From Prosapia bicincta (Eukaryota > Arthropoda > Insecta > Hemiptera > Cercopidae), in the NCBI GenBank assembly GCA_036971475.1, contig JBAIZL010000058.1, positions 433,501-497,500 of the forward strand: a DNA stretch of 64,000 bases. The letters run 5' to 3'. The notes under the pieces were generated by a model. That model ran no database searches. It saw nothing but the letters and a program-made list of their open reading frames with translations, and was not told where the DNA came from. The translations under genes and the position numbers were made by a program. Shown here piece after piece: positions 1 through 43,600 of the stretch; position 1 is the first letter of the stretch; each line of letters begins with the position of its first letter.

Positions 1-895
1 ATTCCGATGTCATTTTTTTACGATCCGTCTTGCTAATATAACTCGTAGACTGTATGTTCCACTATAATCGTTCAGCAGCGAATGATGGTGCACAGGGGTG
101 AGAGGGGTAAGAATCAATATTGCTCTGCAAACATTGGTTTTCTGGAAATTCTGACAATTCTAATGGTAATATAAATAAAAATATATATTTATGAATATCA
201 ATGATTATATAGGAAGTAAAATTCATCATGTCTGTGGAATTTCAAAATCCACATGTGCATCCCGGATGGTGCTAAATGAGCAATATTAATTAAAGTTATC
301 TACTGTATTGCAAACAAATTTTTAAATATAATTCTAGCTAATGTGATCATAACATTGAATATAAGACGGGCATAAATATGAGTTTATTTTATGTAGATTT
401 CAAAACTTTCTTGGTTATTAATATTGATGAAAGAATAAAGGAGAAATTAATTAAGAGTACAATTTTCTTCATTTAAATAATCCTAAAACTCCTTTGACAT
501 TGTTAAAATGTTTTTTTTTTGCCAAGTTAATACCAAAAGTGTAATTATAGAAAAACCTCAGAAAGTACAACAAAAAACTCCATGTCATTTTATAATAGAT
601 ACAATGATACCAGAAATCTGTGACAAATATAGAATCCTTGACCTTTCTAACCTAGAAACCATTAGGAACAGGAAAATTGCATTTGCCACATTTAAAGTTG
701 AGCATTCACAGGTAATGAAGGTTGTGTCCACATAAGATGGATATATTCTTTGATACCACTAAAAAAGAACTCTATATGGTCAGAATTTTAAAAAGATATT
801 TATTCAAACAAATCATATATTTAATTTGTTTAAACATTCAAATTATATTTAAAGACATTTATTTCAGATTAATATAATACATCACATCTTTTCAG
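1..895. other. AT-rich sequence upstream of P450 exon A, no recognised gene
   Basis: This should be an intron or upstream region of the P450. A 75-codon open frame at 508-735 followed by CAG|GTAATG was considered as an exon but has no P450 wording. A 19-nt string at 523-541 (AAGTTAATACCAAAAGTGT) recurs at about 7178, suggesting repeat DNA. Confidence 0.4.
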
Positions 896-30292
<29,397 letters not shown>

Positions 30293-30584
30293 TTTTATTA
30301 TTATTGTTGTAAATTTATTTTCTAAAATTTCAGGTTACACTAATATTGTTTCCTGTAAATGTTTCCCCAAAGTTCTATTTTTTAATTATATTTTGTTATA
30401 TTAGAACAATATCTTCTAATTTTATTTGAACCAATCTTCCACTTGAGCACTTAAACACTTGAATAGATATTAATATGTCATATTTGCTTATCATAGCACT
30501 TACTTTCTTTGTTTAATGAGGTCGGCTGAGCTAGAGACAGTTAATTTAATAGTTTACAAGAAAAGATTATAATGTATACATCAC

Positions 30585-30590
30585 TTTATT
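30585..30590 (-). other. Candidate poly(A) signal of APC1
   Basis: TTTATT on the + strand reads AATAAA on the minus strand, about 137 nt after the APC1 stop. No exact AATAAA was seen on the + strand between the P450 stop (30292) and 30726, so the P450 3' end is undefined. Confidence 0.45.
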
Positions 30591-30726
30591 TTAGTATAAA
30601 AATTGATTCAACCAACTTAAATTATAACCATATGAAAGACATTAAAATAGATTTAAATATTAAAACATTTTAAAAACATTAGTACTAATTTTATGTACAA
30701 ACAACAACGGACTTCAAAAACCATAT

Positions 30727-30830
30727 CTAGCTTCTACGAAGAACTGATGCCATTCTCCTCAGTGTTGGTATAGGAACATGGTATTCTTGTAGAGTCTTAT
30801 TGAAATACAGGGTCAATTCATTCCAGTCAC
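30727..30830 (-). CDS. ANAPC1: APC1 terminal exon with stop
   Basis: The acceptor AG is at 30832-30831. Two bases plus 33 codons and TAG encode DWNELTLYFNKTLQEYHVPI then PTLRRMASVLRRS. This resembles the conserved APC1 C-terminus (FKxLKMPV...LLRLAPLL type block). A poly(A) signal candidate lies 137-142 nt downstream. Confidence 0.88.
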
Positions 30831-31608
30831 CTAAGAAAATCAAAAAACAACACCATTTTATTTAGACAAAATAATAAAAAAATTAAATTTAAACCAATTT
30901 TATTATCGATTTCAAAATCGAATACAAAATCTTAGTCATTCACCCGATTCTTTTTTATATTCTGCTATCACTTTAAAAAACTTGTATTTAGATATAGTAC
31001 TAATCAAAGTAATTTTCTCACTCACTAACACACACACACACATACACATGCACACACACACACACACACAACATTAAATGCATAATACAAACTACATAAA
31101 AATACCCAGTCACTCTCTTAGGGAGAGTATGTTTTACGACATTTGAATTGTCGTGAAATTTTGAAGAAAGAATTAAAAATAGTAAAAAGAATAGTGTTGA
31201 CAAGGAGTACCTAGTTCTCATCTTCTTTTAAAAAAACCATTAATTTCCTTATGTGGCGAATCCACAGTCTAGCAAACGAAATCACTATCCCCTTCAATCC
31301 AATTTGAAACTCGTGACTCCTGCCAGCATGACAAGCGGCAGCCCTGTGCTTTGTGCCACCATTCGTGGTATCAGTATGCATGAGTCTTGCGACTTTACTG
31401 TAAGGCCCGGTATGAGACAAACTCTGACCAGACAGTACTGTTTCAACAGCTTTTCCAGTACTTCAATGAAGAAGTCTTCAGATTGAAAGTGTTATGAGGT
31501 TGTTTTAATAAACAGAAGTCATGTTTCTTATCAGCACCCTTTTGAGTAAGGCTGTATTTGTGTAGAAAACAATTGTCAATATTTGATAAGTTAGTATTAC
31601 AAATACTA

Positions 31609-31670
<62 letters not shown>

Positions 31671-34600
31671 TTCTAATAGATCCAGTTTTAAGAGAATGTG
31701 ACAGAAGGTGTAAGTGACCATGTCAGCAGCCGTTTAATCATTCCACAGCATAGGGTATGTAGCAAATAGGCCTGTTTACATAGCTAGCAAATAGGGTGTT
31801 CTAACTTTGAAACATTAAAGTAAATGACTTCTTGCTGTTGCCAACAACTAAATAGCTGAAACTGATTACATGTTTCATGCTTCCAGTAATACAGAACAAT
31901 CTAGAAACACATTCAGTAAGGCGGTATATCTCATCAAACTACTGTCTGTTTTTTTCCGTTAACTTCCAAATTTGACGGCATTGTTTTATCTCAAAATTCA
32001 TACTTAAATGCTTAAACATAAATGGGAAAAATAGTAAATAGAATTTTAACACTCTATTTAATTGTAAAAATCGGGAGTGTGCCGATGCGCTTGCCGTTCC
32101 TTTCAGTGGAATTATTGAAATGCTCAGCGGGTTGCATAGCTTGTCTTTGCCTCTAAACTATCGTGCCCGTTTTCATCTCAATAATTTTATTTCTACCATA
32201 TACAGGTTTATTGGGGAGATCAAAACAGTGTATTAGACAAATATTGTTTTATTTATCGGGTCACAATAAAAAAAAGGAAATTTACATAAAATATCAACTA
32301 ATACAAATGATAAAATACTGTATGACATAATAAAACTCAATAAAAAAAAGAAAAAAAAAAATTAAATATAGATCTAAAGTACCTACTACTAAAATATACT
32401 TTGTACAAAAATTAACCACTCAACGTTTAACTCGGAATGTTTGTTTCTGCATGTGTCATGTGTTTCACTAAGCGTTAGAAATCGATAATGTAAACACAGA
32501 CATAGATAATGCATATGTCACATCCTAGACTATTTATAGCCAAGATTAGCTGACATTTGTTTACTACAATCTTATGTTGACACATTAGGTTTTCGGTCCA
32601 AGCATTTTGTCAATGACTCTTATTTACAGTAGTCTTTCCCACCGCAAGTGGGTTCATTCAGCTATTGTTTGTTCTTGGGTTAGTTCAGAAAGCTTAGTTT
32701 ATTTGTATGATTGTTGTTTTTACTGGATATTTTGGCGCGTTAAGTGGTTAAAACTAAAAAACCAATAAAATATAAATGTTAAACCAAGTTAAATCTGTTA
32801 ATAAAACTCCCTGAAAGATTGTTTCAGTTGAAGCATCAAAAAGTTGACTTGCAGTGGTCGGATTTAAAAACGACTAAGGCACAATGTTCTCCAAACTCTT
32901 CTGAAGTACTGACGTAAAAATCAAACCTCTATACAAACACTTATTGACACTAGAGAAGTTTTAATTAGACTGGGATTGAACGTGACGGTATGCTTGCCGT
33001 CTTTCAAAAGAGAAGCCTCCGCGCTTTCCAGCCCACCGGGACACTCTTAGTGCCTCGCAAAGGAACCCAGAGCGTGTCGGCATGCTAGCCGTGCTTAACG
33101 TATTAACAAAAATTTAATTTTAATCAAATGGAAATCCGCACAACTAAACATTTCTCATTATTACACCACAGATAATTACATAATCATAATTTTTGTTTTT
33201 TTAACCACTGTTTATACGGACAACATGATTAGACGGTCAGTGAGATTGTAAAAGTTGGAAAGTTAATTTTTCAATGTGTAAACATTTTTTATAGAAACTT
33301 TTGTAGACAATGGCATTGCCATTGATTTTGTATGACTAGTGGAGGCGTCTAGGGCTCAAAGGAAGAAGTAGGTCAAATTTGGGCGTTTGGTGCTAGAACA
33401 TGTCAAGTTACAAATTCTTTTTAATTAATACTCATTTAAATTCTCTTAAATTTAATTCATTTAAATTAAATACAATTGTATAATTCATCAAGTGAACACT
33501 GTTTATATACGTTCTTAATGTTTATGTAAATTATAATTATGTTTCTAAATAATTTTAATTTGTAGCATATTAAAGAATAAATATTTAAATAAATAGGAGT
33601 ACAACAAAACCTTCTAAATAAGTGTTCTACAGTGAACTAGTCTAAGCACAATGACTTAATGACAGCCCTGTCCAATACCGCAAGAACTTCTTACATGTCT
33701 CAATCCTCACCAAGTTGAAATAAACTCACTGTGGAAAGTGTAGTGTGCCTCATAACCTTCAAAATCTTTGTTCAATAATACATAATTTAAAGGCATATGC
33801 TAATTGGGCACATGCACACACACACACAACCACACACACATTTACATACAAAACAAGTAGAGTGGTTCTCTATGAATTAGTTGTTTATTTCACTCAATGT
33901 CCACACCTCTTGTTAAAAGAAAAAGCAGTTTACCTAATGAATGATGAATAGACACCTTTTGTCATTAGCCGATGAAAAACCGATAAAAAAAAACCTGTTA
34001 ATTAATGAGCGTTAATTAACAATAGCTGGTGAAAAGGAACTAACATGCTGCTGCAATAGAATACACTGTTACACTATCAGCACTAATTACAGGAGAAAAT
34101 GTTTTGCCCCAGTAAGTCTATAATACTGACAAGACAGGGTAAAACTTAAAAGCATTGCCAACAAAAAAATTTTATCTCAAAAGAAATTTCCTGTGATCCA
34201 GGATTTAAAGTAGCTACAGTGACAGTAATAGCTTGAAGTTAACGGTGGAGGCAACCACAAGTTGCCACTAATGGTTATAGGGAACGCAGTAAGGCCAAGA
34301 GTATTTAACAATACATGAATAAATTCTCTTCCTGAATTTTATACAAATCAACAAAAAACATAGATGAATGGAGTGGCTTTTACATACAGTTTCTCCCTTC
34401 TGTGACCCATTTACCAGAAAAAAACTCTTATGAACCAATTGTTGTTCCAAGGTTTAAAATGATGTCAGTGGCCTGAATTTCATAGGTCTCCAACTTAAGG
34501 CAGTTCAGCTTTACTTAATCAGCTGGAAGAAATTAAGATCAGAAAAGAATGTGACCAACTTAACCATGAACAAACCTCAGAAGAAAATAAGGTGTATATC

Positions 34601-37600
34601 TTTCAAGAGGAAATGGAAACAAAAAGGAAGTTGTGATGCACTAAACATTAATCAAATTGTGTCACATAACACGTAACAGCAGGATTTGAAGTTGCTGTTT
34701 TTTACTTTGATCAACAGGCCTTCTAGACCCCAGCGGATATGATGTTTATCAACAGTGACTGAACACTGTGTCATCCAAACGATTTTTCACCTCCTGTCAA
34801 ATTAAACTTACTGACTTTATTTATCAGTAATCTTTTCAATAATTAATGTAGTAAAGTATTAAAAACTTATACACAATTGTATTGTATTTTGCTTTGTATT
34901 TGTGCTAGTGTACCTGTACTGTATACATTTGGATAAATTTAGAAATTGAGATGGGTCAGTAAATTTGAGATTACCACTATGTTGGGGTTGAGTGGATATT
35001 TGGATTAGCATGTGTTTCGTTTATCTAGATTTTAGTACATTGATATTTTGTTTAGATAAGATATTTTTAATACACTATGCCTCTCAATCACTAAATCCTA
35101 CTAACCAACCCAGCTACACCAAGAACATTTTGAAATGAAATTGCATTTTTTTAAACCTAAAAAAACAACCTGTACAGGCATCAATCCTCAAATTCTTCAA
35201 TCGATAATTTTCAAATTCTGATTTTATACAAATTATTGGCCTGTTTGAAGGAATATTTTTTTCATGAATTTGTTTGAACCACTTTAAAACACAATTGGCC
35301 AGTTTGCATTGATCAGATGCTCTAACCTGCTTTTAACTGTTTTTCTGATTTCACCTCTCGGAAATATTGTAGTTTTATTATTTTTTTAAGATGATATAGT
35401 GTGTTCAGTAAAATCTCATATTCACAGCTTTTGCAATTTTACAGCTTCTTTTCACTCCCTATTTCCAATTTCTTGGATCCAATGTTTAACTGTTGAATAA
35501 CCCGTGTTTAGCTACTGTAAAATCTCTACAGGCTTAAATAAAACTCTAGAAAACGTGAATGTTTAAACTACTGTGTCAAACACTGACAATAAGGTACTGA
35601 GTGTTTATCTCATCTCTCTGTACTGATTAGTGACAAACTCTACATAGATTTACAACCTGCATGTAAAGGGATTAACATTATGAAATATACATTTCAAACA
35701 TTTTTACATAAAAGGATAACAGATAAAATGTTGCTATTTCTGCCCTGTAGTAGATCTGACTCAATGCAGTGTACATTTCTTAACCTTCTGTAAGATACAA
35801 GTGTATTCTAAGTATGTTATTTAAAAAAATGTGCAAGATGAAGTATTCTTTTACTGTGGGTGGATTATGAGACCTGAGTAACAAAATCTGATATCCTTAT
35901 CTTTGAACATAATTCAAATGACCCAAACTGAACATAATTGAATTATCAAATGTCACATTTTAGTACTTCATAATGCACAATTGACAAAATTTGTTTTTAT
36001 ATTTTGTATCAACCTAAATTTAGTGGTATGAACAGGCCTCAGTTTCAATAAATTTGGATTTATAGCAATAAACACCATATTTATTTGTCTTATTTATTCT
36101 AAACATTACTTTATTTGTAAAGCATTCAACTAAAAGACCTACATTACCTTTAATTGCATTAGCTACTACAAAGCCTGGTGGGTAGTCAAAGAAAATCAGG
36201 TACATTGCAAGTTTAGATATAGTGCTGATTTCGGCTGAAAATTCCATATTGTGTAAATACTTCTTCAATACATCTGAGAGAACTGAAAATAATATTTTCT
36301 ATTAAAATATTTAGTTCAATTTTTTTAACAGAAAACCTACTATCTTCTTGTTAAGAAAAAGTAGAAATATAAAACTTATCAACAAATCTGATATAATGAA
36401 CTCAGAGCATCTTCAGATCTACATAGAGACGCAATATAATTAAGCTATCTGATTGAGCAAAAATAATGTAAAGAACTCAAATGAGGGTCAGTAGGTTAGA
36501 TTTTTTTTTACTCTATATTATGTTTCTAACATCTTATATTTAAAATAATAAGTTGATAATTTTATGACCAGCACAAACAAATAATTCAATGCTTTCTATA
36601 GATAAACAATAGTTTTAATAAATAAACAGCACTTGAATTATTTCGTTGTAAATGTCATTAAATTATAAATTTATCTTGCTTCTATTAACTAAAAAACTCC
36701 ATTTTTTAAAATTTCTATTTACTTAATGACTTTAACAATAGTTTATGACCATCTGAACTTTAAATATTGTAAATTTGTGAAAAATTACTGAGACAGAACG
36801 TTTCCGATCGCTATATGGCCATCTTCATCAGTGTCATCTGTTTGGAGATGTCGGGTCAAGCAGTGACGGTTTTAAAGGCAGGTTTTAACCATCACCGCTT
36901 GACCCGACATCTCCAAGCAGAAGACAGTGATGAAGATCGCCTCATAGCGATCGAAAACGTTCTGTCTCAATAAGTTTTCACAAATTTAGAAAATTTAAAG
37001 TTAGGGTAGTTATAAATTATTGTTAAAGTGATTAATTAAGATTTAACGAACGTAATGGACTACAAAATTCAAGAATTGTATTTATGGTTGCATTAATACA
37101 ATTATTTATTTTTTTGTTAATATTCTCATGCTGTTGCCACAATTCTAAAATTAAATATTAACTTGTTTGTTTAATGTGCTTTAACTACACTAAAACTAAA
37201 ATTAATTTGTATATATTTACATATTTGAAACCATTAGTTTTTTATTATTATTTTTTAAATATATTTTATTTCTAACTCTTTGAATTTAATTACTACTTTT
37301 TTTATTGGACTAGATTAAAAAAGCTACTAAAAATTTACATCACCTTTTAATTAGAAATGCCATCATGTTGACATACTGACTTTATAGAGTTACAGCTTTA
37401 AACTAATATATGTTTAAAGTAGAATCAAGTCATTTTTCATTTTGTAACACTCTTAAAATAAGGTGTTACAAATAAATTTATTTATATATTTAATTTTTAT
37501 TTAATAATTATATCGTCCCAATATAAAAAAAATTTTTTGTTTTCTTGGTGCACATTGTGAAGCTAGCGTAGGTGGTGAGCGCTCCTAGCGGGCGAAATAG

Positions 37601-40600
37601 AAAAATATCGTACGAGTTAGTAACTTAAGGGAATTAACTACATCACGCCATGTGACGTAAACATGGTCTGATATCGCCTGATCCGAAGGACCGATCAGAA
37701 TATTCATATATATAAATAAGGGTGGGAGTTTGTTTGAAAATTTCAGTTAGCCCGTCCTTGCAACGACCCCACTTCTCCAAAAGTCTTTGAACGAGACGGA
37801 TGAGATGGCATTTTCGGACATAACTTAGAAATTTATAAGCTTTCAGTATTCAAAATTTAAGATGTCAAGGCCGGTACCGAATTTTATTAACGCAACAAAA
37901 GAAGAAGTCAGAAGCGATTATTTATGTGTTTCAAATAAGTAAAAGTTTATATAATTTTTGTTTAAGAGCGCTGATTTGTAAGAGCGATGTGTTAAGTGTT
38001 AAGTGTACAAAAGCCATGTGCAATGTTTAATGGTATGTGTTATAGTGTTTTACAAGTAATGTGCACAACCAGGTACTTTTAGATAATAATAAAGAAAATG
38101 TGTTTTAATGTTATCTAACATGAATTTTAAATGATAAAAGATTAACACATGAACGGTAGACATTGTCCTTTGAATATTCACTTCTAAAAATTAAATTGGA
38201 AAACTTAAGTTACTACCTTCTCGATAAATATAAATTTTAAAGGTTAATAAGTAAAAAATATGTATGGAATAGTTAGCAGTAATTAAAGGTTAATTACTCG
38301 ACACATTGGTGTCATTTGTTCTTTTGTAATTTGTCATTGATTAATAAATTGTTTAACTTTGTAATTTTAAAACTTTCAATTCTTATTCACAAGTAACCTA
38401 GTTCTACCTTCAAATATCAGAAGACCGTTTACAGAGAGACATTATTATGCCTGAGCTGTAACGGAGAACTAGAGCCCTGGTAAGTAATTAATTATTGTGG
38501 TAATTAACAATTAATAATAACACACTTCAAATAAAGCAATACTTACCCCAGGAAAAAGCGCTTGAACTGTTACAATTTTGAATTTAAAATGAGTATTGTA
38601 TTAATTGTTTTAAGTAAATGCCTGAACAAAATATTGTGTCTAAGTATATGTTACAGCATGTACGAGATCTGTTCAAAAGATACACGGACTGTTTGAATTT
38701 CGCGGCTCACGTTAGTTTCACGAGAATCCGCTTGGTGTCGCTAGGTTCGTATAAATCAGCTGATTAAAACGCGGATTTCAGTCGCAGATATCTTCATTTG
38801 TTGATGAGTTACACGCAGTTTAGTAAAAAGTATTTTTTTTCGTTTGTCGGATTTTAAAATGTACAGCCTGAAGGAGCAACGAATTGCTGTGAAATTTTGT
38901 GTAAAACTAGGGAAATCTGCAACAGAAACATTTGCCATGCTTAACACGACCTATGGCGATGTTGCCATGAAGTGTACTGCACGTTTCAAGTTTCATGAAC
39001 GTTTCAAGGGTGGCCGACAGTCGATTGATGACGATGAGAGTCCTGGACCTCCTTCGACGTCAACTGACGACCCACACGTTGACAAAATCAACACCCTGGT
39101 GTGCGAAAATCGACGTCTGGCCATTAGGGAGCTTTCCGAAGAGTGTGGGATATCAATTGGATCTTGTTACGAAATTTTGACAGAAAAATTGAAGATGCAC
39201 CGTGTTGCTGCGAAATTTGTGCCACGCCTGACGACCGATGACCGACGACCAAAAAGCCAATCGTGTCCGGGTTTGTCGGAAACTGCTTGATCGTTCAAAT
39301 GAAGATGAGAACTTTTTGTCAAGAATTATAACTGGTGATGAATCATGGGTGTATGGTTACGACATTGAAACGAAAATCCAATCATCCCAATGGGTGAGTC
39401 AAACGTCCCCAAGACCCAAAAAATCTCGCCAAGTTCGGTCGAATGTCAAGGTGATGCTGACAGTTTTTTTTGATGCTAAGGGTGTTGTTCACTACGAGTA
39501 TCTCCCTGAAGATACAGGCTCTACAGTCAACCAGATTACCTACATTGAAGTACTGAAACGTCTGAGGGACACCGTCCGATGCAAAAGGCCAGAATTGTGG
39601 AGAAGTGATAACTGGTTTTTCCATCACGACAACGCTCCAGCTTACTCAGCACTCAGAACTCGTGAGTTTTTGGCCAAACACTCGATCACTGTTCTTTCCC
39701 ATCCCCCCCCCCCTACTCACCTGACCTTGTTCCTTGTGACTTTTTCTTATTCCCAAAACTCAAAAAACCCCCTCAAAGGAAGAAGATTTGAAACGATTTC
39801 GGAGATTAAGGCAAATGCGACGAAGGAGCTGAACGCCATCAAAAAAGAAGCATACCAGGACTGTTGTAACAAGTGGAAACATCGTTGGGATAAGTGTGTG
39901 CATTGGGGAGGAGAGTACTTTGAAGGAGACCCAGACGTGTAACTTCCAATTAAAGTACATTTTTTTTATGACCTCAGTCCGCGTAATTTTTTAACAGACC
40001 TCGGTTTTATGCCATAAATGTAACTCACCAGTTGATTCCCAAACACCTAGAACTTCAGTAATTCGAGTTTCTACAGATAATGCCAATTCAGGTCCTATCA
40101 GAGGAAACTCCTCTCTGTTGCAAGTTCCTTGTGCTATCAGAAATTTCAGTTGCCAAGTTGATATTCCACATGGAACAGTTTCAAGACTTTGAACTGCCTA
40201 AAAAATTAAATTATAAACATGACTATTGTGTAAAATTATTATTATTATGAAGATTTAGCATAAAAAATTAATACAGATGTGGACAAGGGTCTGCTAAGTT
40301 TTGCATATGACTTGAAAGTTTTATATTTGTTCTTTATCATTTTATGTTGTTTGCACTTTCCTTGCGAGTTATTATCACTATCCAATTACAGTTTTTTCCC
40401 ACAACTGTTCGCTATACAAACAATTAAAAATAATGTTATTTAATTATGGTGCAACACTTAAATTTGAATGGAATTTTATGACAATTAGGTCATAAAACAA
40501 ATCACTCAGGGTTGACAACTGACAGCATATAGATACAATTCTAAAGTATGCAAATATCACTTGACAAGGAAGTTTTAAAAGTATGTAAAATTTAATCATA

Positions 40601-43600
40601 TCAAGAAGTAAAGTATATCAACAAACTCCCAACTAACTCGACTTGGCTGGTCTTGCTAGACAGATTGCTTATATAGGCTACATATATTATTGAAAAGATG
40701 CTGACATTATAAACAATATTGTATCAGGTACAAAATATGTTTACATTTGTATTCCATATACAGTAGGCCAACAGAATATTTATAAACGCACTCATCACTT
40801 GTGATAGGTTTACATCCTGTGTTGATAAATGCCATTTAGAGTACATTCTTTGTGATTCTAATGGAATAGATTGGTGCACGAAGGAATAAACAATGTGTCA
40901 GGAGTATTTTGACGTCACTGACCTTGATAAATGAGAGACCAAATGTCCCACATTATCGTCAGACGTGTCTATAGTCCGATACTAATATATCAAACCATTA
41001 AAATAAACCACTGATTTGTCAGAGGAATAAAAGTAACACGCAAACAGTGTCGCAAATATGAGCTGTCAGCGCATTTCAACTACCCAGAGTGGCGCATATG
41101 TAAGACGTTGGTCCAGGACGAGAGACCGTATGGCGCATATGTGAGTCAGCTGGTCTATACCAATAGTTATTTTGTTAACATTACGGTAGCGAACATGTTA
41201 TCTGAGTTTTGGTATGAAGGGCTAAATATTGAGGAGACCATTTATTTTTTTAAGTAAGTAACAATAGAGCTTACACGCTAAAAAAAACTTTTAAAAATCT
41301 ACCTTAATTAAATTAATCCAAATAGGAATAAGTGAAAGCTTATCTTGTGTAACACATTCATATGCCAGTTTAGTTAGCAAGTGCATAAGACGAATTTCTG
41401 GCAAATTTCTTGTACCTGTGTTCTCATCATACTCTAGGAAATAATGAGCAAAGTTCAAAGTGCTTGGATCTGATGAGAATGCCAATATAGATTCAGCCTG
41501 AAACAAACCAATATCTAAAGTTAAAAATATTTATGTAATGAAGTTGAAACAATAAGGTCAAAATAATTTAATCATAAATGGAAATTATAAGATATGCTAT
41601 AAAGCCACTTAATGTTATTAAATAGGCTAATGAATAAGATCACCTTAACTTATAATTTAAAGGCCTTTTTTAGTAAATTTTGAATATAGAACCTAATTAA
41701 AAACCAAATATGCAGGACAACTTTCTATAGAATTCGTTGTTCCAGTCACAAATTTATCCTCCATACCATTCATGTTCGTAAACAAAGTAAAAGAACTGTA
41801 CAACACTTGGTTAAGGAAGACATCTATTATCGAACTTATACATAGATGTTTACAACAAAGAGTCAAGAAAACAAGGTTCATAATCAACTTTCGAGTAAGA
41901 AGACAAAATAAAAATTCATTTTTTGGAAGAAATTACAACTGGCTGTGAAAGTGTAGCAACAAAACGTTGACCGGAAGAAGATCTCGACGATATAAAACAT
42001 TAACTGACTAACAACCAACAAATTAAGACTAGTTACAGTTAAATTTTTAGTTTAAAGACAAATAAACAAGATCTGGGAATTATTCAGGTACTATCAAACT
42101 TGTTAAGAAATTGACAAACAAATTAAACTCTACATAGTACAAAGATTATTCATGTACAGACAAATGCAAGGAGGTAACATGAAAACTATGAGTATCATAG
42201 TACATAGGCAAAGATTATTCATGTAAAGACAAATGCAAGGAAGTAACAAGAATACGATGAGTATCATAGTACATAGACAAAGATTATTCATGTAAAGACA
42301 AATGCAAGGAGGTAACAAGAAAACTATGAGTATCATAGTACATACACAAAGATTATTCATGTAAAGACAAATGCAAGGAGGTAACAAGAAAACTATGAGT
42401 ATCATAGTACATAGACAAAGATTATTCATGTAAAGACAAAAGGAAAGGAGGTAACAAGAAAACGATGAGTATCATAGTACATAGACAATGATTATTCATG
42501 TTAAGACAAAAGGAAAGGAGGTAACAAGAAAACGATGAGTATCATAGTACATAGACAAAGGTTATTCATGTAAAGACAAAAGGAAAGGAGGTAACAAGAA
42601 AACGAGTATCATAGTACATAGACAAAGATTATTCATGTAAAGACCAAGATTAATCATGTAAAGACAAATGTAAGGAGAACAATAAAACGATGAGTATCAT
42701 AGTACATAGACAAAGATTATGCATGTAAAGACAAATGTAAGGAGAACAAGAAAACGATGAGTATCATAGTACATAGACAAAGATTACATGAATACATGTA
42801 AAGACAAAAGGAAAGGAGGTAACAAGAAAACGATGAGTATCATAGTACATAGACAAAGATTACATGAATACATGTAAAGACAAAAGGAAAGGAGGTAACA
42901 AGAAAACAATGAGTATCATAGTACATAGACAAAGATTATTCATGTAAAGACAAATGCAAGGAGGTAACAAGAAAACTATGAGTATCATAGTACATAGACA
43001 AAGACTATTCATGTACAGACAAATGCAAGGAGGTAACAAGAAAACGATGAGTATCATAGTACATAGACAAAGACTATTCATGTACAGACAAATGCAAGGA
43101 GGTAACAAGAAAACGATGAGTATCATAGTACATAGACAAAGATTATTCATGTAACGACAAATGTAAGGAGAACAAGAAAACGATGAGTATAATAGTACAT
43201 AGACAAAGATTATTCATGTACAGACAAATGCAAGGAAGTAACAAGAAAACAATGACTAGCATAGTACATAGACAAAGATTATTCATGTAACGACAAATGC
43301 AAGGAGGTAATAAGAAAACAATGACTACCATAGTACATAGACAAAGATTATTCATGTAACGACAAATGTAAGGAGAACAAGAAAACGATGAGTATAATAG
43401 TACATAGACAAAGATTATTCATGTACAGACAAATGCAAGGAAGTAACAAGAAAACAATGACTAGCATAGTATATAGACAAAGATTATTCATGTAAAGACA
43501 AATGCAAGGAGGTAACAAGAAAACAATGACTAGCATAGTATATAGACAAAGACTATTCATGTAACGACAAATGCAAGGAGGTAACAAGAAAACGATGAGT

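Larger units (their letters stand above)
36786..36975. repeat. Isolated fold-back PLE terminus, family E
   Basis: Two ~85-bp inverted arms (36790-36871 and 36888-36970) flank a short centre. They share GAACGTTT, GATCGCTATA, TTGGAGATGTCGGGTCAAG and the CACTGCTTGACC-type segment. There is no coding part and no (TA)n. Each arm contains a hammerhead-like motif. Confidence 0.8.

Noticed and set aside
508..735. 75-codon open frame with a CAG|GTAATG end as an extra P450 exon
   Set aside because: No P450 helix wording, and a 19-nt piece is repeated near 7178 in unrelated sequence. Kept as unassigned.
31211..31486. Gene in overlapping frames on both strands (GC-richer patch)
   Set aside because: No recognisable domain; may be a repeat fragment, but no second copy was found in the window.
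34440..35100. Host exon between APC1 exons on either strand
   Set aside because: Only short frames without splice-consistent homology; the APC1 frame joins without it.
38756..38947. Minus-strand frame over the mariner start
   Set aside because: Shadow of the transposase frame on the other strand.
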